Shown one piece after another: positions 51,957 through 61,248 of a stretch of 64,000 nt of DNA. Within the stretch, counting starts at the first letter, position 1. Each line of letters starts with the position of its first letter. A program made the translations under genes and the position numbers. The notes under the pieces are model-generated. The model was not told the origin of the DNA, searched no databases, and was given only the letters and a program-made list of their open reading frames with translations. Origin of the DNA: JAEUIE01 sp047602475 (lineage in GTDB: Bacteria > Planctomycetota > Planctomycetia > Gemmatales > HRBIN36); assembly GCA_047602475.1 (NCBI GenBank), contig JASGHE010000005.1, forward strand, positions 496,001-560,000. Reading direction: 5' to 3'.

Positions 51957-53743
51957 GTTCCGCTAACCTCATTCACATAGCCAGGCAACTGGCGGCGGAC
52001 CTCACTTGGCTCGAAGGGTATGCCGGCGAACGGGCTGAACTTCAATCGGCAGTCGTTCCCTTACGGCTCTCCGCAGCGCTGCTTCGTAATCAGGTAGCTC
52101 CCTATCTGGAAAAGAGACCCAGCCAACCGCTCTACGTAGCAGTCGTCGGCGGCGCAGGCACGGGCAAAAGCACGCTCGTCAACTTCCTTATCGGTCGATC
52201 CGCCGCCGAGACCAATCCCCAGGCAGGTTTCACTCGCCATCCGGTCGCCTTCGTTGCGGTTGGCAGTCCGTTCATCGAACAACTCAACGATGGCATCCTC
52301 GGCCCACTGAAGTCCATCCCCGGCCCCTGCCCTTCGGATCGTGACGAAGATGTGTTCCAGATTCGACAAGTCGCCCTCATTTCAGAAGGCGAGAATGAAC
52401 CGCTGCGACAGGCTGTCATCTGGGACTGCCCCGACATGACGACCTGGAAAGCCAACCGCTATCAAACCCGACTGGTCGAAACCATCGGCCTGGCTGATCT
52501 CATTCTCTACGTCGCTTCCGATGAGCGCTACAACGATGCCTGGCCGACACAGTACCTGCAGTACATCCTGCAGGCGGGAAAGCCGGTGGTCGCCTGCCTG
52601 ACGAAGATGCAGCCAAGCCAAGTCGAACCGATGCTCAAGCACTTCCGGGAGTCAGTGATCGCCCGCATCCCCGAATGTGCCGGAGTTTCTGCCACCGTAG
52701 CTTTGCCGTCACTCTCCGCTGCGGAACAAGCTGATCCCGCCGGCGTTGGTGCTCCGATTCGCAAGGGCCTGCTCGAACCGGTCAACTGGTGGCTCAAGCA
52801 ACCACAAAAGACTCGCCACGACAGCGTCCTTCGGGCCGCCCGCTTCCTCGAACAATTCCAGCAAACGCTTCTGGCCCCGGCTCGGCACGACCTGGCTGCG
52901 GTGACGATGTGGGAATCGTGGGTACACTCAGGCAGGCACACCTTCGTCCATCGCTACCAGAACGAATATCTCACCGGCGAATCGTTCCCTCACTTCAACG
53001 CCGCCATGCTACGGCTGATGGAGTTGCTCGAACTCCCCGGCGTCGGGCAGTATGTCAGCAAGGCAATGCACCTGCTGCGAAGCCCTTACCGCTGGGTGAA
53101 GTCGTGGTTCAACAAGCCGAACAGCAAGGACATGCCCGAAGCCCAGGTGCTTCAGGCCGGCTTCCAGGGCTGGCTCGATCATCTTCGTCAGCAGGTGCTT
53201 CAGCAGGATGAACAACATCCTGTCTGGAAGGCGCTTCGCTCCGCCTTTCACGACCAACGGGATCGACAGTTACACGAACAATTCCAAGCCCGTATCACCG
53301 AGTTCATGCAGCAACAGGCACTATCAACAGAAACGACCGCCCGGGCCATCTATCAGGAACTGGAGAAGAACCCCACTGCCCTGAACACCCTTCGTGGCAT
53401 CAAGTTCAGCATCGAAGCTGCCAGCCTGACCGGCGTCGTCATCACAGCAGGTACTCATCTCTTCCTCGATGCTCTGCTGATACCCCTCGTCGCTTCGCTG
53501 ACACAAGGCTTGACCGAAGCGATGGGCAAGACCTACGTCGATACCCAGCGGGAGAAGGCCCGCACCAGCCAGTTGAAACTCTTCGAAGAGAAGCTGGCCA
53601 TGCCGCTTGCCCATGAACTCAATCAATGGCCCGGTAGCCTGATCCCTAATCTCCCCAAGCTGCGCGATATCGTCGACCGGCTGCCCAAGGACCTTGCTGC
53701 CCTCAAATCGGCTGTCGAAAGCACATCCATGGAGGGCACATGA
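51953..53743 (+). CDS. Dynamin/HSR1-like membrane GTPase 1
   Basis: 596 residues. Helical N-terminus, then G1 VVGGAGTGKSTL (residues 64-75), G3-like VIWDCPDMTTWKA, and a poor G4 (CLTKMQPSQ in place of NKxD). The C-terminal half is helical with a hydrophobic segment (AASLTGVVITAGTHLFLDAL, then LIPLVASLTQGLTEA) that could insert in a membrane. This plan matches the broad YfjP/dynamin-like family of membrane-associated GTPases. Overlaps thiO upstream and the second GTPase downstream (ATGA both times), so all three are co-translated. Confidence 0.78.
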   Translation: MSSANLIHIARQLAADLTWLEGYAGERAELQSAVVPLRLSAALLRNQVAPYLEKRPSQPLYVAVVGGAGTGKSTLVNFLIGRSAAETNPQAGFTRHPVAFVAVGSPFIEQLNDGILGPLKSIPGPCPSDRDEDVFQIRQVALISEGENEPLRQAVIWDCPDMTTWKANRYQTRLVETIGLADLILYVASDERYNDAWPTQYLQYILQAGKPVVACLTKMQPSQVEPMLKHFRESVIARIPECAGVSATVALPSLSAAEQADPAGVGAPIRKGLLEPVNWWLKQPQKTRHDSVLRAARFLEQFQQTLLAPARHDLAAVTMWESWVHSGRHTFVHRYQNEYLTGESFPHFNAAMLRLMELLELPGVGQYVSKAMHLLRSPYRWVKSWFNKPNSKDMPEAQVLQAGFQGWLDHLRQQVLQQDEQHPVWKALRSAFHDQRDRQLHEQFQARITEFMQQQALSTETTARAIYQELEKNPTALNTLRGIKFSIEAASLTGVVITAGTHLFLDALLIPLVASLTQGLTEAMGKTYVDTQREKARTSQLKLFEEKLAMPLAHELNQWPGSLIPNLPKLRDIVDRLPKDLAALKSAVESTSMEGT

Positions 53744-55545
53744 GTCAGGCCCCCTTCGATGCAGTCGCCCAGCACTTGTGTGAACTCGAAAGCCAGCTTC
53801 GGCCCTGGTCGCAACGACCCCATCGCTGGCCGATGCGCCCCGAGCAATTGGAGCAGTTCACGAAACATGCCGACGATCTGCTGAGGCAAGCCAAAGAACT
53901 CACCGCCCAGCGGCCCGCCCTGGTTGTCATCCTCATGGGCGGCACCGGCGTCGGCAAATCTTCGCTGCTCAATGCTCTCGCCCAAGGCACCATCGCCGAA
54001 GCAGCCTTCACTCGACCGACGACTCGTGAACCGATCGTCTATCTCCACGAAGCCTTTGATGTTCAACGACTCGACCCTGCCCTGCAACAATGCCGCCTGA
54101 TTCGTCATCGACAACCGGGGCTTGAGTACAAGATACTCGTCGATACTCCTGATCTCGATAGCAACGAGACGATCCACCGTGACCGTCTCGAAGCGGTGCT
54201 CCCTGCTGCCGATATAGTGCTCTATGTCGGCTCACAGGAAAAGTACCACGATCAGGCCGGCTGGGAACTGTTCCACAAGCACAAGGAACGCCGGGCCTTC
54301 GCCTTCGTCCTGAACAAGTGGGATCGTTGTCAGGCTGCCCATGCCACCGGCGTACGCCCCGATGATGATCTGCTGCGAGATCTGAAAGCGGAAGGTTTCA
54401 CCGATCCCCTCCTCTTCCGCACCTGTGCCCATGCCTGGATACATCGAGACGCTGCCACCATCGCTCAGTTGCCTGAAGGTGAGCAGTTCCCCGCCCTGGA
54501 ATCGTGGCTCCATCAGGGCCTGACGAAGCGGGAGATCGAGGCGATCCGTACCAAGGGCATCGGCCAACTGCTGCATCAACTGCAAACGCTGCTGCAAACC
54601 GTACAGCCACCCGATGTGCAGGCTGCTGCCAAGAAGACCGAAGCAGTCTGGAAGATCACCGTTCAGAACGAGATCAATACCCAGATCGATACCCTGCTGG
54701 CCAGCGTTGCCCCGCATCAGAAGACGCTCCAGCGCCGCTTTGCCAACAATCTCAGCCATCCCTTTCGTGGCGTCATGGGTTGGTACGCCCGCATCCTCGA
54801 CTTCGGCAGGCATGGCTGGCTCAGTTCTAAGCTGCCACAATTGAAATCGACCACTCCCGTGGAGACTGATCTTCAACCGAGTGATCTGCAAGGCTTCGCT
54901 CGCTCCTGCACCCATGAAGCCTATCAACGAAGGCTAGCTGCCCGCATCGAATCGCTTGCTGATCGGCTCGTCGCTAATGCCGACGATGCCGGTCTGCCTA
55001 CGTATCGACTTACGGAAGATATCCGGGCACAACTGAAGAGCATCACCGAAGCGACCTACGTCGACGCCCTCTCCCGAGCCCTGGCCCATGCCGAGCAGTC
55101 GCTGGCAGGCCCCGCCTCCTGGCGGCAGCGCTACGCCAAGCTCTGGGTCACTCTGGGTTACATCATCCCCTACGGCGTCCTGCTCCTCGTCTTCATATGG
55201 CAACTCTACGCCAAATTCGCAGGCACGATGTTCGTGGCCATCACCGATCTGCTGCTGCTTCCCCCGCTGGCAGCACTCCTGGCCATGACGCTGCTCTACA
55301 TTCTGTATCGTGCCACCGTGCCGGTTACCTGGGGCAAGTTATCCCCAGTCTGTCAGCAACAACTGGCCTCCGAACTGCACACCCGGTTCCAGACGGCCCT
55401 GCAAGCTTTGCCCCAGCAACAGGCCACCCTACTGGCCGACGAACGGCGGATCGTCACCCAACTTCTGGAACGAACCGCCGAGTGTTCCCGCTCGATACAG
55501 CAACATGAAGAACTATCTCAAGTAGCCATCTTGTATGCGCGATAG
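53740..55545 (+). CDS. Dynamin/HSR1-like membrane GTPase 2
   Basis: 601 residues. G1 MGGTGVGKSSLLNAL, G2 AAFTRPTTREPIVY, G3 DTPDLDSNE and G4 LNKWDRC are all intact, so this partner should hydrolyse GTP normally. Two transmembrane helices lie near the C-terminus (LGYIIPYGVLLLVFIWQLYA and DLLLLPPLAALLAMTLLYIL), followed by a basic/helical tail. Together with the preceding gene, which has a variant G4, it may form a heteromeric membrane GTPase. Paired GTPases of this type often act in membrane remodelling or cell-envelope maintenance; the function here is unknown. Confidence 0.8.
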   Translation: MSQAPFDAVAQHLCELESQLRPWSQRPHRWPMRPEQLEQFTKHADDLLRQAKELTAQRPALVVILMGGTGVGKSSLLNALAQGTIAEAAFTRPTTREPIVYLHEAFDVQRLDPALQQCRLIRHRQPGLEYKILVDTPDLDSNETIHRDRLEAVLPAADIVLYVGSQEKYHDQAGWELFHKHKERRAFAFVLNKWDRCQAAHATGVRPDDDLLRDLKAEGFTDPLLFRTCAHAWIHRDAATIAQLPEGEQFPALESWLHQGLTKREIEAIRTKGIGQLLHQLQTLLQTVQPPDVQAAAKKTEAVWKITVQNEINTQIDTLLASVAPHQKTLQRRFANNLSHPFRGVMGWYARILDFGRHGWLSSKLPQLKSTTPVETDLQPSDLQGFARSCTHEAYQRRLAARIESLADRLVANADDAGLPTYRLTEDIRAQLKSITEATYVDALSRALAHAEQSLAGPASWRQRYAKLWVTLGYIIPYGVLLLVFIWQLYAKFAGTMFVAITDLLLLPPLAALLAMTLLYILYRATVPVTWGKLSPVCQQQLASELHTRFQTALQALPQQQATLLADERRIVTQLLERTAECSRSIQQHEELSQVAILYAR

Positions 55546-55582
55546 AATATCTTGACACAAGGACTGAGGAACATCACGCACC

Positions 55583-56529
55583 ATGGCCAAGGACTATTAC
55601 GACTCTCTCGGCGTCAGCCGTTCTGCTTCCGAGAGCGATATCAAGTCAGCGTACCGCAAGCTTGCCCGGCAATATCACCCTGATCGCAATCCCGGCGATA
55701 AGGCTGCGGCGGAGCGGTTCAAGGAAATCCAGCAAGCCTACGACGTGATCGGCGACAAGAAGAAGAAGGAACAGTACGATCAGTTCGGCCCCGGCTTCGA
55801 GCAGATGGGAGCAGGTGGCGGTGGTGGTTTCCACGGTGGCGGCTTCCCTGGCGGCGTCAGTATGGCACCAGCGGCGGAGGTGGCTATCAGAATATCGATC
55901 CTGCCGCCTTCCAGTCGATCTTCGAGCAGATGATGGGCGGTGCCAGCGGCGGCGGCTTTCCCGGCGACTTTGGCACCACCGGCCCCAGCACCGGTCGCAA
56001 GGGACGCGGCCGCAAGAAAGCTCCGCAGGATGTCGAAACAGAAATCGAAGTTGACTTCCTCACCGCCGCCAAGGGTGGCACTGTCGATCTGGGGAAGATC
56101 AAGCTCGATATCCCCGCAGGCTTTCCGGATGGCAAGAAACTCCGCGTCCGTGGTCAGGGCGAGAACGGCGGCGACCTCTATGTCGTTGTCCACATCCGGC
56201 CCCATGCTTACTTCAAACGGGATGGCCAGAACATCATTCTCGATGTACCGCTCACCGTCAGCGAAGCAGGCCTGGGTTGTAAGGTCGATGTGCCAACTCT
56301 CGAAGGCACCGTCACCATTACCGTCCCGGCAGGCACCTCCAGCGGTCAACGGCTGCGTGTCCGTGGCATGGGGCTGCCCGCCTCCGGCTCCACCACCAAG
56401 GGTGATCAATACTGTGAGATGAAGATCGTCATCCCCAAGACGATCAGCCCCAAGGCCAAACAACTTCTGGAAGAGTTCGCCAAGCTGGAACCACAAGAGC
56501 CACGTTCCCAGCTAGGCTGGAAGACTTAG
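55583..56529 (+). CDS. DnaJ/CbpA-type co-chaperone without zinc finger (one frameshift)
   Basis: The two frames join into 315 residues when one G is added in GGCGGCGTCAG near 55858 (reading GGGQYGTSGGGG). J-domain YYDSLGVSRSASESDIKSAY with HPD (QYHPDRNPG); Gly-rich linker; then the C-terminal substrate-binding domain (EIEVDFLTAAKGGTVDLGKI, LRVRGQGENGGDLYVVVHIR, VPTLEGTVTITVPAGTSSGQ). No CxxCxGxG zinc finger is present, so it is a type-II J-protein (CbpA/DjlA-like). It stimulates DnaK ATP hydrolysis. Located between the GTPases and rnpA. Confidence 0.87.
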
Positions 56530-56533
56530 CATC

Positions 56534-56896
56534 ATGGCTGATCAGAGCTATCGACCCCATGAACGGCTGCGTACCAAGGCGGAGTACGAACGAGTGCTTA
56601 CCCGCAAGTGCAACGCCCGGGGCAGACACCTGATTGTCTATGGCTGCGAGAATGAAGTCGGCCATCCCCGGCTGGGCCGAGTGGTCGGCAAACGCTGGGG
56701 CAACGCTGTCGCCCGCAATCGCTACCGTCGCTGGTTACGGGAAGCCTTTCGACGAACGAAGTCAGCGATGCCGACTATTGATATTGTGGTGATGATTGTG
56801 CAAAAGCACGGGATGAACTACGCAGCCATCGAAACAGAATTGGCACCGTTGGCTCGGCAGGCACAGCAGAAACTACGATTCAAATCGACACACTAA
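56534..56896 (+). CDS. rnpA: Ribonuclease P protein component
   Basis: 120 residues. The RNR motif GKRWGNAVARNRYRRWLREA and N-terminal RLRTKAEYERVLTRK are typical. It binds RNase P RNA to process tRNA 5' ends. The gene is 4 bp after dnaJ and overlaps the convergent CYTH gene by 4 bp. It is separated here from rpmH and yidC, its usual partners in most bacteria. Confidence 0.9.
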   Translation: MADQSYRPHERLRTKAEYERVLTRKCNARGRHLIVYGCENEVGHPRLGRVVGKRWGNAVARNRYRRWLREAFRRTKSAMPTIDIVVMIVQKHGMNYAAIETELAPLARQAQQKLRFKSTH

Positions 56897-57435
56897 GCTT
56901 TTTGAAGCAGCAACAATTCCAGATAAGATCGCCGTTCCTCTCCCCTCAACCCCATCGATTCCGCCAGGGAGTTCAAACAGAAGAGCGCTTCAGACTGATC
57001 ACCCTCGGGTACCTTCAATTCCAGCTCTATATACGTTCCTAAGCCCTGCACTTCATCCCACGATATTTCAATATCCTTCTGAGCAAAATGGTGATAGAAA
57101 GTGCGTTCCTTGTTCACCTCGATGGAGGGCTGATATCGCAAATCCATTAATATCTGGTGCATCATCTTGGCCGAGCCTTCGTTCAGTTGTACTTCATGCT
57201 CTGTGCGAACCTTGCCCTTGGTGCCTTGCTTGGGGCCCTTGTAGGTCAATAGCGATTCCTCGCCTACCTGGCGAATCCGCAGGGCTTCGTCACTTTGAGC
57301 GAAATCACGATCCGGAGCGTTGTAATAACGGTCGCTTTCGAAGTGCTTCTCACCCGGCAGAAACCCCATCATATTCAGTTGCTCCTGAATACGTTCCGGC
57401 ATTGTCACTTTGAACTTCATCTCCACTTCAAGCAT
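56893..57435 (-). CDS. CYTH-domain protein, class IV adenylate cyclase/triphosphatase type
   Basis: 180 residues. It opens with the ExExK signature (MLEVEMKFKV) and continues with charged strand patterns (SDEALRIRQVGEESLLTYKG, KVRTEHEVQLNEGS, FAQKDIEISWDEVQGLGTYI ELELKV). These form the CYTH tunnel that binds triphosphate with metal. Functions range from adenylate cyclase to thiamine-triphosphatase. Downstream of the DtxR regulator on the same strand; overlaps its stop by 8 bases. Confidence 0.84.
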   Translation of the reverse strand: MLEVEMKFKVTMPERIQEQLNMMGFLPGEKHFESDRYYNAPDRDFAQSDEALRIRQVGEESLLTYKGPKQGTKGKVRTEHEVQLNEGSAKMMHQILMDLRYQPSIEVNKERTFYHHFAQKDIEISWDEVQGLGTYIELELKVPEGDQSEALFCLNSLAESMGLRGEERRSYLELLLLQKA

Positions 57436-58114
57436 GATGCTCCACCGTCCGTTCTCCTAAAATACCCGCCAAACCTTCCCGCCCCAGTTGCAGCACTTTC
57501 GGCCCGATACGCAGTTCGTAGATATCATCGAGTGGCTGATGTCCCACAATCAAGGCAGTCGCTCCGGGCAGCAGCCCCAGTTCCTGCCAACGTCTTAGCC
57601 GGTCCGGCTGCTCATCAGGCACTTCACGAATAATGATCTGCTTGCCGGTCTGAAAGGAAGTCAATGGCTGTAGCGATCTTTTAGTCAGCACGCCATCCCG
57701 GTTTGGGATCAGATGCCCATGCGGGTCTTCGAGTGGTTCACCCAGGAACTGGGCAATCGCCTGTTCGAGTCTCGGCGAGATGGCATGTTCCAGCGCTTCC
57801 GCCTCGGCATCGATCTCGCTCCAATCGATCTTGAGCACCTTGTGGAGAAATAGTTCCACCAGTCGATGCCGGCGAACGACCCGCCGGGCCTCTCGCAAAC
57901 CGATTTCTGTCAGCCTCGCTCCTTTGCCCGATTCATATTGGATGAAGCCCAGTTCAGCCAACCGCTTGAGCATACCGGTAACCGAGGGGGCGCGCACATT
58001 GAGCCGGGCAGCGATTTCGACGGGCGAGACCAGTTGATCCGCTCCGCCAAGCCGATGCAGGGCTTTCAAATAGTCCTGCACAGCAGAAGACAGAGGTGAC
58101 GAGGCTTCCTCCAT
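57428..58114 (-). CDS. DtxR/MntR-family metal-dependent repressor
   Basis: 228 residues. Winged-helix N-terminus VQDYLKALHRLGGADQLVSP, VEIAARLNVRAPSVTGMLKR, LAELGFIQYESGKGARLTEI; dimer domain ARRVVRRHRLVELFLHKVL, DAEAEALEHAISPRLEQAIA with typical metal-site residues (Glu, His); C-terminal FeoA-like SH3 domain. It represses Fe/Mn uptake genes when metal-loaded. No metal transporter is next to it in this window. Confidence 0.92.
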   Translation of the reverse strand: MEEASSPLSSAVQDYLKALHRLGGADQLVSPVEIAARLNVRAPSVTGMLKRLAELGFIQYESGKGARLTEIGLREARRVVRRHRLVELFLHKVLKIDWSEIDAEAEALEHAISPRLEQAIAQFLGEPLEDPHGHLIPNRDGVLTKRSLQPLTSFQTGKQIIIREVPDEQPDRLRRWQELGLLPGATALIVGHQPLDDIYELRIGPKVLQLGREGLAGILGERTVEHHA

Positions 58115-58187
58115 GATGCTTCCGTTGGTTAAAGAGAAGTACTCATCCTTCCAACAATTCGCTCGTCAGGGTATTATATCCCTTGAC

Positions 58188-59417
58188 CTAGCGTTCATTC
58201 CAATAAATGCGCACATTCCCGGTAGCCCGGCCCACAGCGATGATATCGGGCTTGCCATCGCCATTGAGATCGGCAACGACCATGTCTTCGACAGCGACGC
58301 CACCCGGATCAAGCCGTTCGCTAATCCAGTTGCCATCAGGCTGCATCCGATAGATGCGCACCCCACACTGATCCTTGGGGCTAAGAGAATCACGCACCCC
58401 CACGATGAGTTCATCCTGCCCATCGCCATCGAGATCAGCCCAGGCAAGAGCGTGGCCCCATTTGAGGTCTCTGTCGATAACGGTGCGCTTCCATGGTTTA
58501 TTCAAGTCTGTGGGATCAGTCCGATAGATGACGACCTGGTTACCATGCCAGGGTTCGATGGTGGCGATGATGGGTTGCTTGTCTTTCAGACGGCCCAGCT
58601 TCACTTCACTGGCACCACGGTTCTTGTCGGGCTGGGATTGGTCACCCTCGCTAATAAGTTTATGCCATTTATCACCGACATTATTACCTCTAGCTCTAGG
58701 AATCACCCTCATTACCCCTTCGTAACTAGCAATTAACAGGCTGGGCATGTCCCGTTCTTCAATATCCATCACATCAAAATTGTGCACGACATGGCGTGAG
58801 TCATCGACGGAATTGGATGGCCAGCGATCTTTGGCTGGCTGATTGGGGATCGTAAATGAATGAATCTCAACGCCATGCTCAGCCCAGTTCTTCTCTTGAG
58901 AAGTGTTCTTTCCCATTAGCGGGGCAACGATCAATCGCGGCGAACCCGAACGATATAGATCCACAAACCGTATCCGATGTATCGTCGGAATATCGTCCGC
59001 TATCGGATGCACCGTCCACGGCTCATCCAGCGTCTTCCCCCGCTTCAACCACTGTAGCGTCCCACCCGATTTGGTATTGAACGGCTTCCAGTCCGCAGCC
59101 AGGGCGAAGTCAATCAGCCCATCGCCATCAATATCGTGGGCAGCGATGCTGACATTATCGGGTTTGGTCTGCCCCTGAATGATCGTCCGCAGTATCCACG
59201 TCGGGTTCTCGAACCAGATCACTCGCTGGGCATCGGCCACCACGATGTCAGGCTTCTTGTCGTTGTTCACGTCGGCAATGACGACCGAGTAGCCCACCTT
59301 CAGCGTGTGATCGATTTCCTGGATGCGGAACTTCAACGGTTTCGGTGCCATTGATTCTTGCGAGGAGAGACAACAGAGCGATCCAACGATCAACGTCAAC
59401 CAGGGAAGAAGATGCAT
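58188..59417 (-). CDS. Secreted FG-GAP/VCBS repeat protein
   Basis: 409 residues from ATG at 59417 (a TTG at 59432 also in frame). A signal peptide (LLPWLTLIVGSLCCLSSQES) is followed by VCBS/FG-GAP calcium-binding repeats: VVIADVNNDKKPDIVVADAQ, AAHDIDGDGLIDFALAADWK, LAWADLDGDGQDELIVGVRD and VVADLNGDGKPDIIAVGRAT. These form beta-propeller blades. Numerous in planctomycetes, exact role unknown. Its start overlaps that of the divergent lyase gene. Confidence 0.85.
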   Translation of the reverse strand: MHLLPWLTLIVGSLCCLSSQESMAPKPLKFRIQEIDHTLKVGYSVVIADVNNDKKPDIVVADAQRVIWFENPTWILRTIIQGQTKPDNVSIAAHDIDGDGLIDFALAADWKPFNTKSGGTLQWLKRGKTLDEPWTVHPIADDIPTIHRIRFVDLYRSGSPRLIVAPLMGKNTSQEKNWAEHGVEIHSFTIPNQPAKDRWPSNSVDDSRHVVHNFDVMDIEERDMPSLLIASYEGVMRVIPRARGNNVGDKWHKLISEGDQSQPDKNRGASEVKLGRLKDKQPIIATIEPWHGNQVVIYRTDPTDLNKPWKRTVIDRDLKWGHALAWADLDGDGQDELIVGVRDSLSPKDQCGVRIYRMQPDGNWISERLDPGGVAVEDMVVADLNGDGKPDIIAVGRATGNVRIYWNER

Positions 59418-60654
59418 GGCAGGGATGCTCAATGAGGAGTCAATTAGTCAGCCGTTGATAGAATACACACTTCTGCCCTCTTCTTCACGAGGCATGATGA
59501 TGCAGCCAGCGTTTGGCCCCAGTACCCCGCTCGCCCCCGCTTTTATTCCGTCGTCGGTCTATGCCCTGCCCGACCTGGATGCACTCGAAGAGATCAGCAC
59601 CGGGCAACAGGCAGGCTTCATCTACGCACGGGATAATCATCCCAATGCCGTTCAACTGGAAGCGGAACTCGCTAAGCTCGAAAACGCTGCCGGGGCCGTC
59701 GTCTGTGCCAATGGCATGGCGGCGATCGGCGTGGTAGCCATGGCTGTCCTCAATCAAGGCGGCGAGGTGCTGGCCAGCAACTACCTCTATGGCCGAACGA
59801 CACAACTCTTCTTCCAGGAACTCACCCGGTTCAATGTCACCGTCACCGGCGTCGATACCGGCGATCTGGCTGCTGTCGAAGCTGCGATGCAGCACAAGCC
59901 TGGTACCGGGCCAAGATCGCTGGTCGTCGAAACGATCTCAAACCCCCTCCTTACCGTCGCCAACCTGCCTCGATTGATTGCTCTCTGCAAGCAGTATCAA
60001 GTGACACTGCTTGTGGACAACACCTTCGCCACGCCGTTGTTATGCAGACCCACGGAACTCGGCGCTGACTACGTCATCGAAAGCCTGACCAAGATCATCG
60101 GCGGACACTCGGATATCACTCTGGGTGTTGTCGTGGCCCGTGATGCGGACAAACTGGCACGCCTTCGCCAGGTCCGCAGCATCTGGGGCTGGATGGGCGA
60201 TCCGTTCCCCTGCTGGCTCTCTCTGCGAGGTCTGCCCACTCTGGCACTAAGGGTGAAAGCCTCCTGCGAGAATGCCAATCGATTGGCTACCTTCCTGGCC
60301 GAGCAGCCTGGCATCAACCGTGTCATCCACCCCAGCAGGGCTGACCATCCTGATCATGCCCTGGCCAAGCAACTCTTCGCCGGGCAGTTTGGCAACATCC
60401 TGTGCATTGATCTCACGGGGGGAAGAGCAGCGGTCAATCGCTTCTTCCAGAAGGCGACTAAGCTGAAGTTCTGCCCATCATTAGGTGACTATGCGACAAC
60501 TTGCAGCCACCCTGCCAGCACGTCGCACCGCTATCTGGATCCCGCCGAGCGCGAACGGCAGGGTATTACCGAAGGTTTAGTACGACTCTCCGTCGGCATT
60601 GAACCCTGGGAAGAGCTGGCTAACGAGTTTCATTCAGGCCTGGAGGCTCACTAA
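59416..60654 (+). CDS. PLP-dependent Cys/Met metabolism enzyme
   Basis: 412 residues from ATG at 59416 (AGGGAAG is 7 bases upstream; later in-frame starts at 59425 and 59493 are possible). Family motifs: FIPSSVYALPDLDALEE, YARDNHPNAVQLEAELAKLE, VVCANGMAAIGVVAMA, VVETISNPLLTVANL, LVDNTFATPLLCRPTELGAD and the PLP-Lys segment YVIESLTKIIGGHSDITLGV. Cystathionine gamma-synthase/lyase or O-acetylhomoserine sulfhydrylase type; the substrate is not decided by sequence alone. The stop codon overlaps the next start (TAATG). Confidence 0.88.
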   Translation: MAGMLNEESISQPLIEYTLLPSSSRGMMMQPAFGPSTPLAPAFIPSSVYALPDLDALEEISTGQQAGFIYARDNHPNAVQLEAELAKLENAAGAVVCANGMAAIGVVAMAVLNQGGEVLASNYLYGRTTQLFFQELTRFNVTVTGVDTGDLAAVEAAMQHKPGTGPRSLVVETISNPLLTVANLPRLIALCKQYQVTLLVDNTFATPLLCRPTELGADYVIESLTKIIGGHSDITLGVVVARDADKLARLRQVRSIWGWMGDPFPCWLSLRGLPTLALRVKASCENANRLATFLAEQPGINRVIHPSRADHPDHALAKQLFAGQFGNILCIDLTGGRAAVNRFFQKATKLKFCPSLGDYATTCSHPASTSHRYLDPAERERQGITEGLVRLSVGIEPWEELANEFHSGLEAH

Positions 60655-61238
60655 TGGGTATTCTTCTGATCTCAACCCTGCTGGCTTTCCCCGCAGGTAA
60701 GTACAACGAAGTGCTCAACATCGGCGACAAAGCTCCCATCTGGGAAGCCATGATGGGCGTTGATGGCAAGAAGCACACGATGGACGAGTGGAAAGCCAAG
60801 CCCTACCTGGTGGTCGTCTTCACCTGCAACAGTTGCCCCTGCTCCCGCGATTACGAGGACCGCATCAAGGCTCTCAGCGACAAGTACAAGGACAAGCTGG
60901 CTGTCGTGGCCATCAATGCCAATCTGATCAAGGAAGACAACCTCGACGCCATGAAGAAGCGTGCGGATGAACGGGGCTACAACTTTACTTATTTGCAGGA
61001 CGAGACGCAGAAAGTAGCGAATTCTTATGGAGCCACCTACACCCCGGAGTTCTTCCTACTCAACAGCGACCGCAAGGTCATCTATATGGGGGCGCTGGAT
61101 GACAAGGACGATCCGGACAAGGTAACGACCCGATATCTCGAAGATGCCTTGACCGCAATTGAAGCTGGAAAGACCCCAGCCAAAACCGAAACGCTGGCCC
61201 GGGGCTGCATGGTACGGTACAAGAAGCGGGGGAAGTAA
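60654..61238 (+). CDS. Thioredoxin-like redox protein with a signal-like N-terminus
   Basis: 194 residues. The short hydrophobic start (GILLISTLLAFPAG) may be a weak signal or an anchor. The thioredoxin-fold core shows LNIGDKAPIWEAMMGVDGKK, VVVFTCNSCPCSRDYEDRIK with a CNSCPC active-site-like motif, and ATYTPEFFLLNSDRKVIYMG containing the cis-Pro. It resembles the AhpC/TSA-redoxin group. Stop-start coupled with the lyase gene, so it may serve sulfur metabolism or reduction of that enzyme. Confidence 0.8.
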   Translation: MGILLISTLLAFPAGKYNEVLNIGDKAPIWEAMMGVDGKKHTMDEWKAKPYLVVVFTCNSCPCSRDYEDRIKALSDKYKDKLAVVAINANLIKEDNLDAMKKRADERGYNFTYLQDETQKVANSYGATYTPEFFLLNSDRKVIYMGALDDKDDPDKVTTRYLEDALTAIEAGKTPAKTETLARGCMVRYKKRGK

Positions 61239-61248
61239 CGCTGAATCG

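Noticed and set aside
55583..56529. Two genes: a J-domain-only protein and a separate DnaJ C-terminal protein
   Set aside because: Adding one G restores a Gly-rich linker typical of DnaJ and normal length; the second frame has no ribosome binding site.
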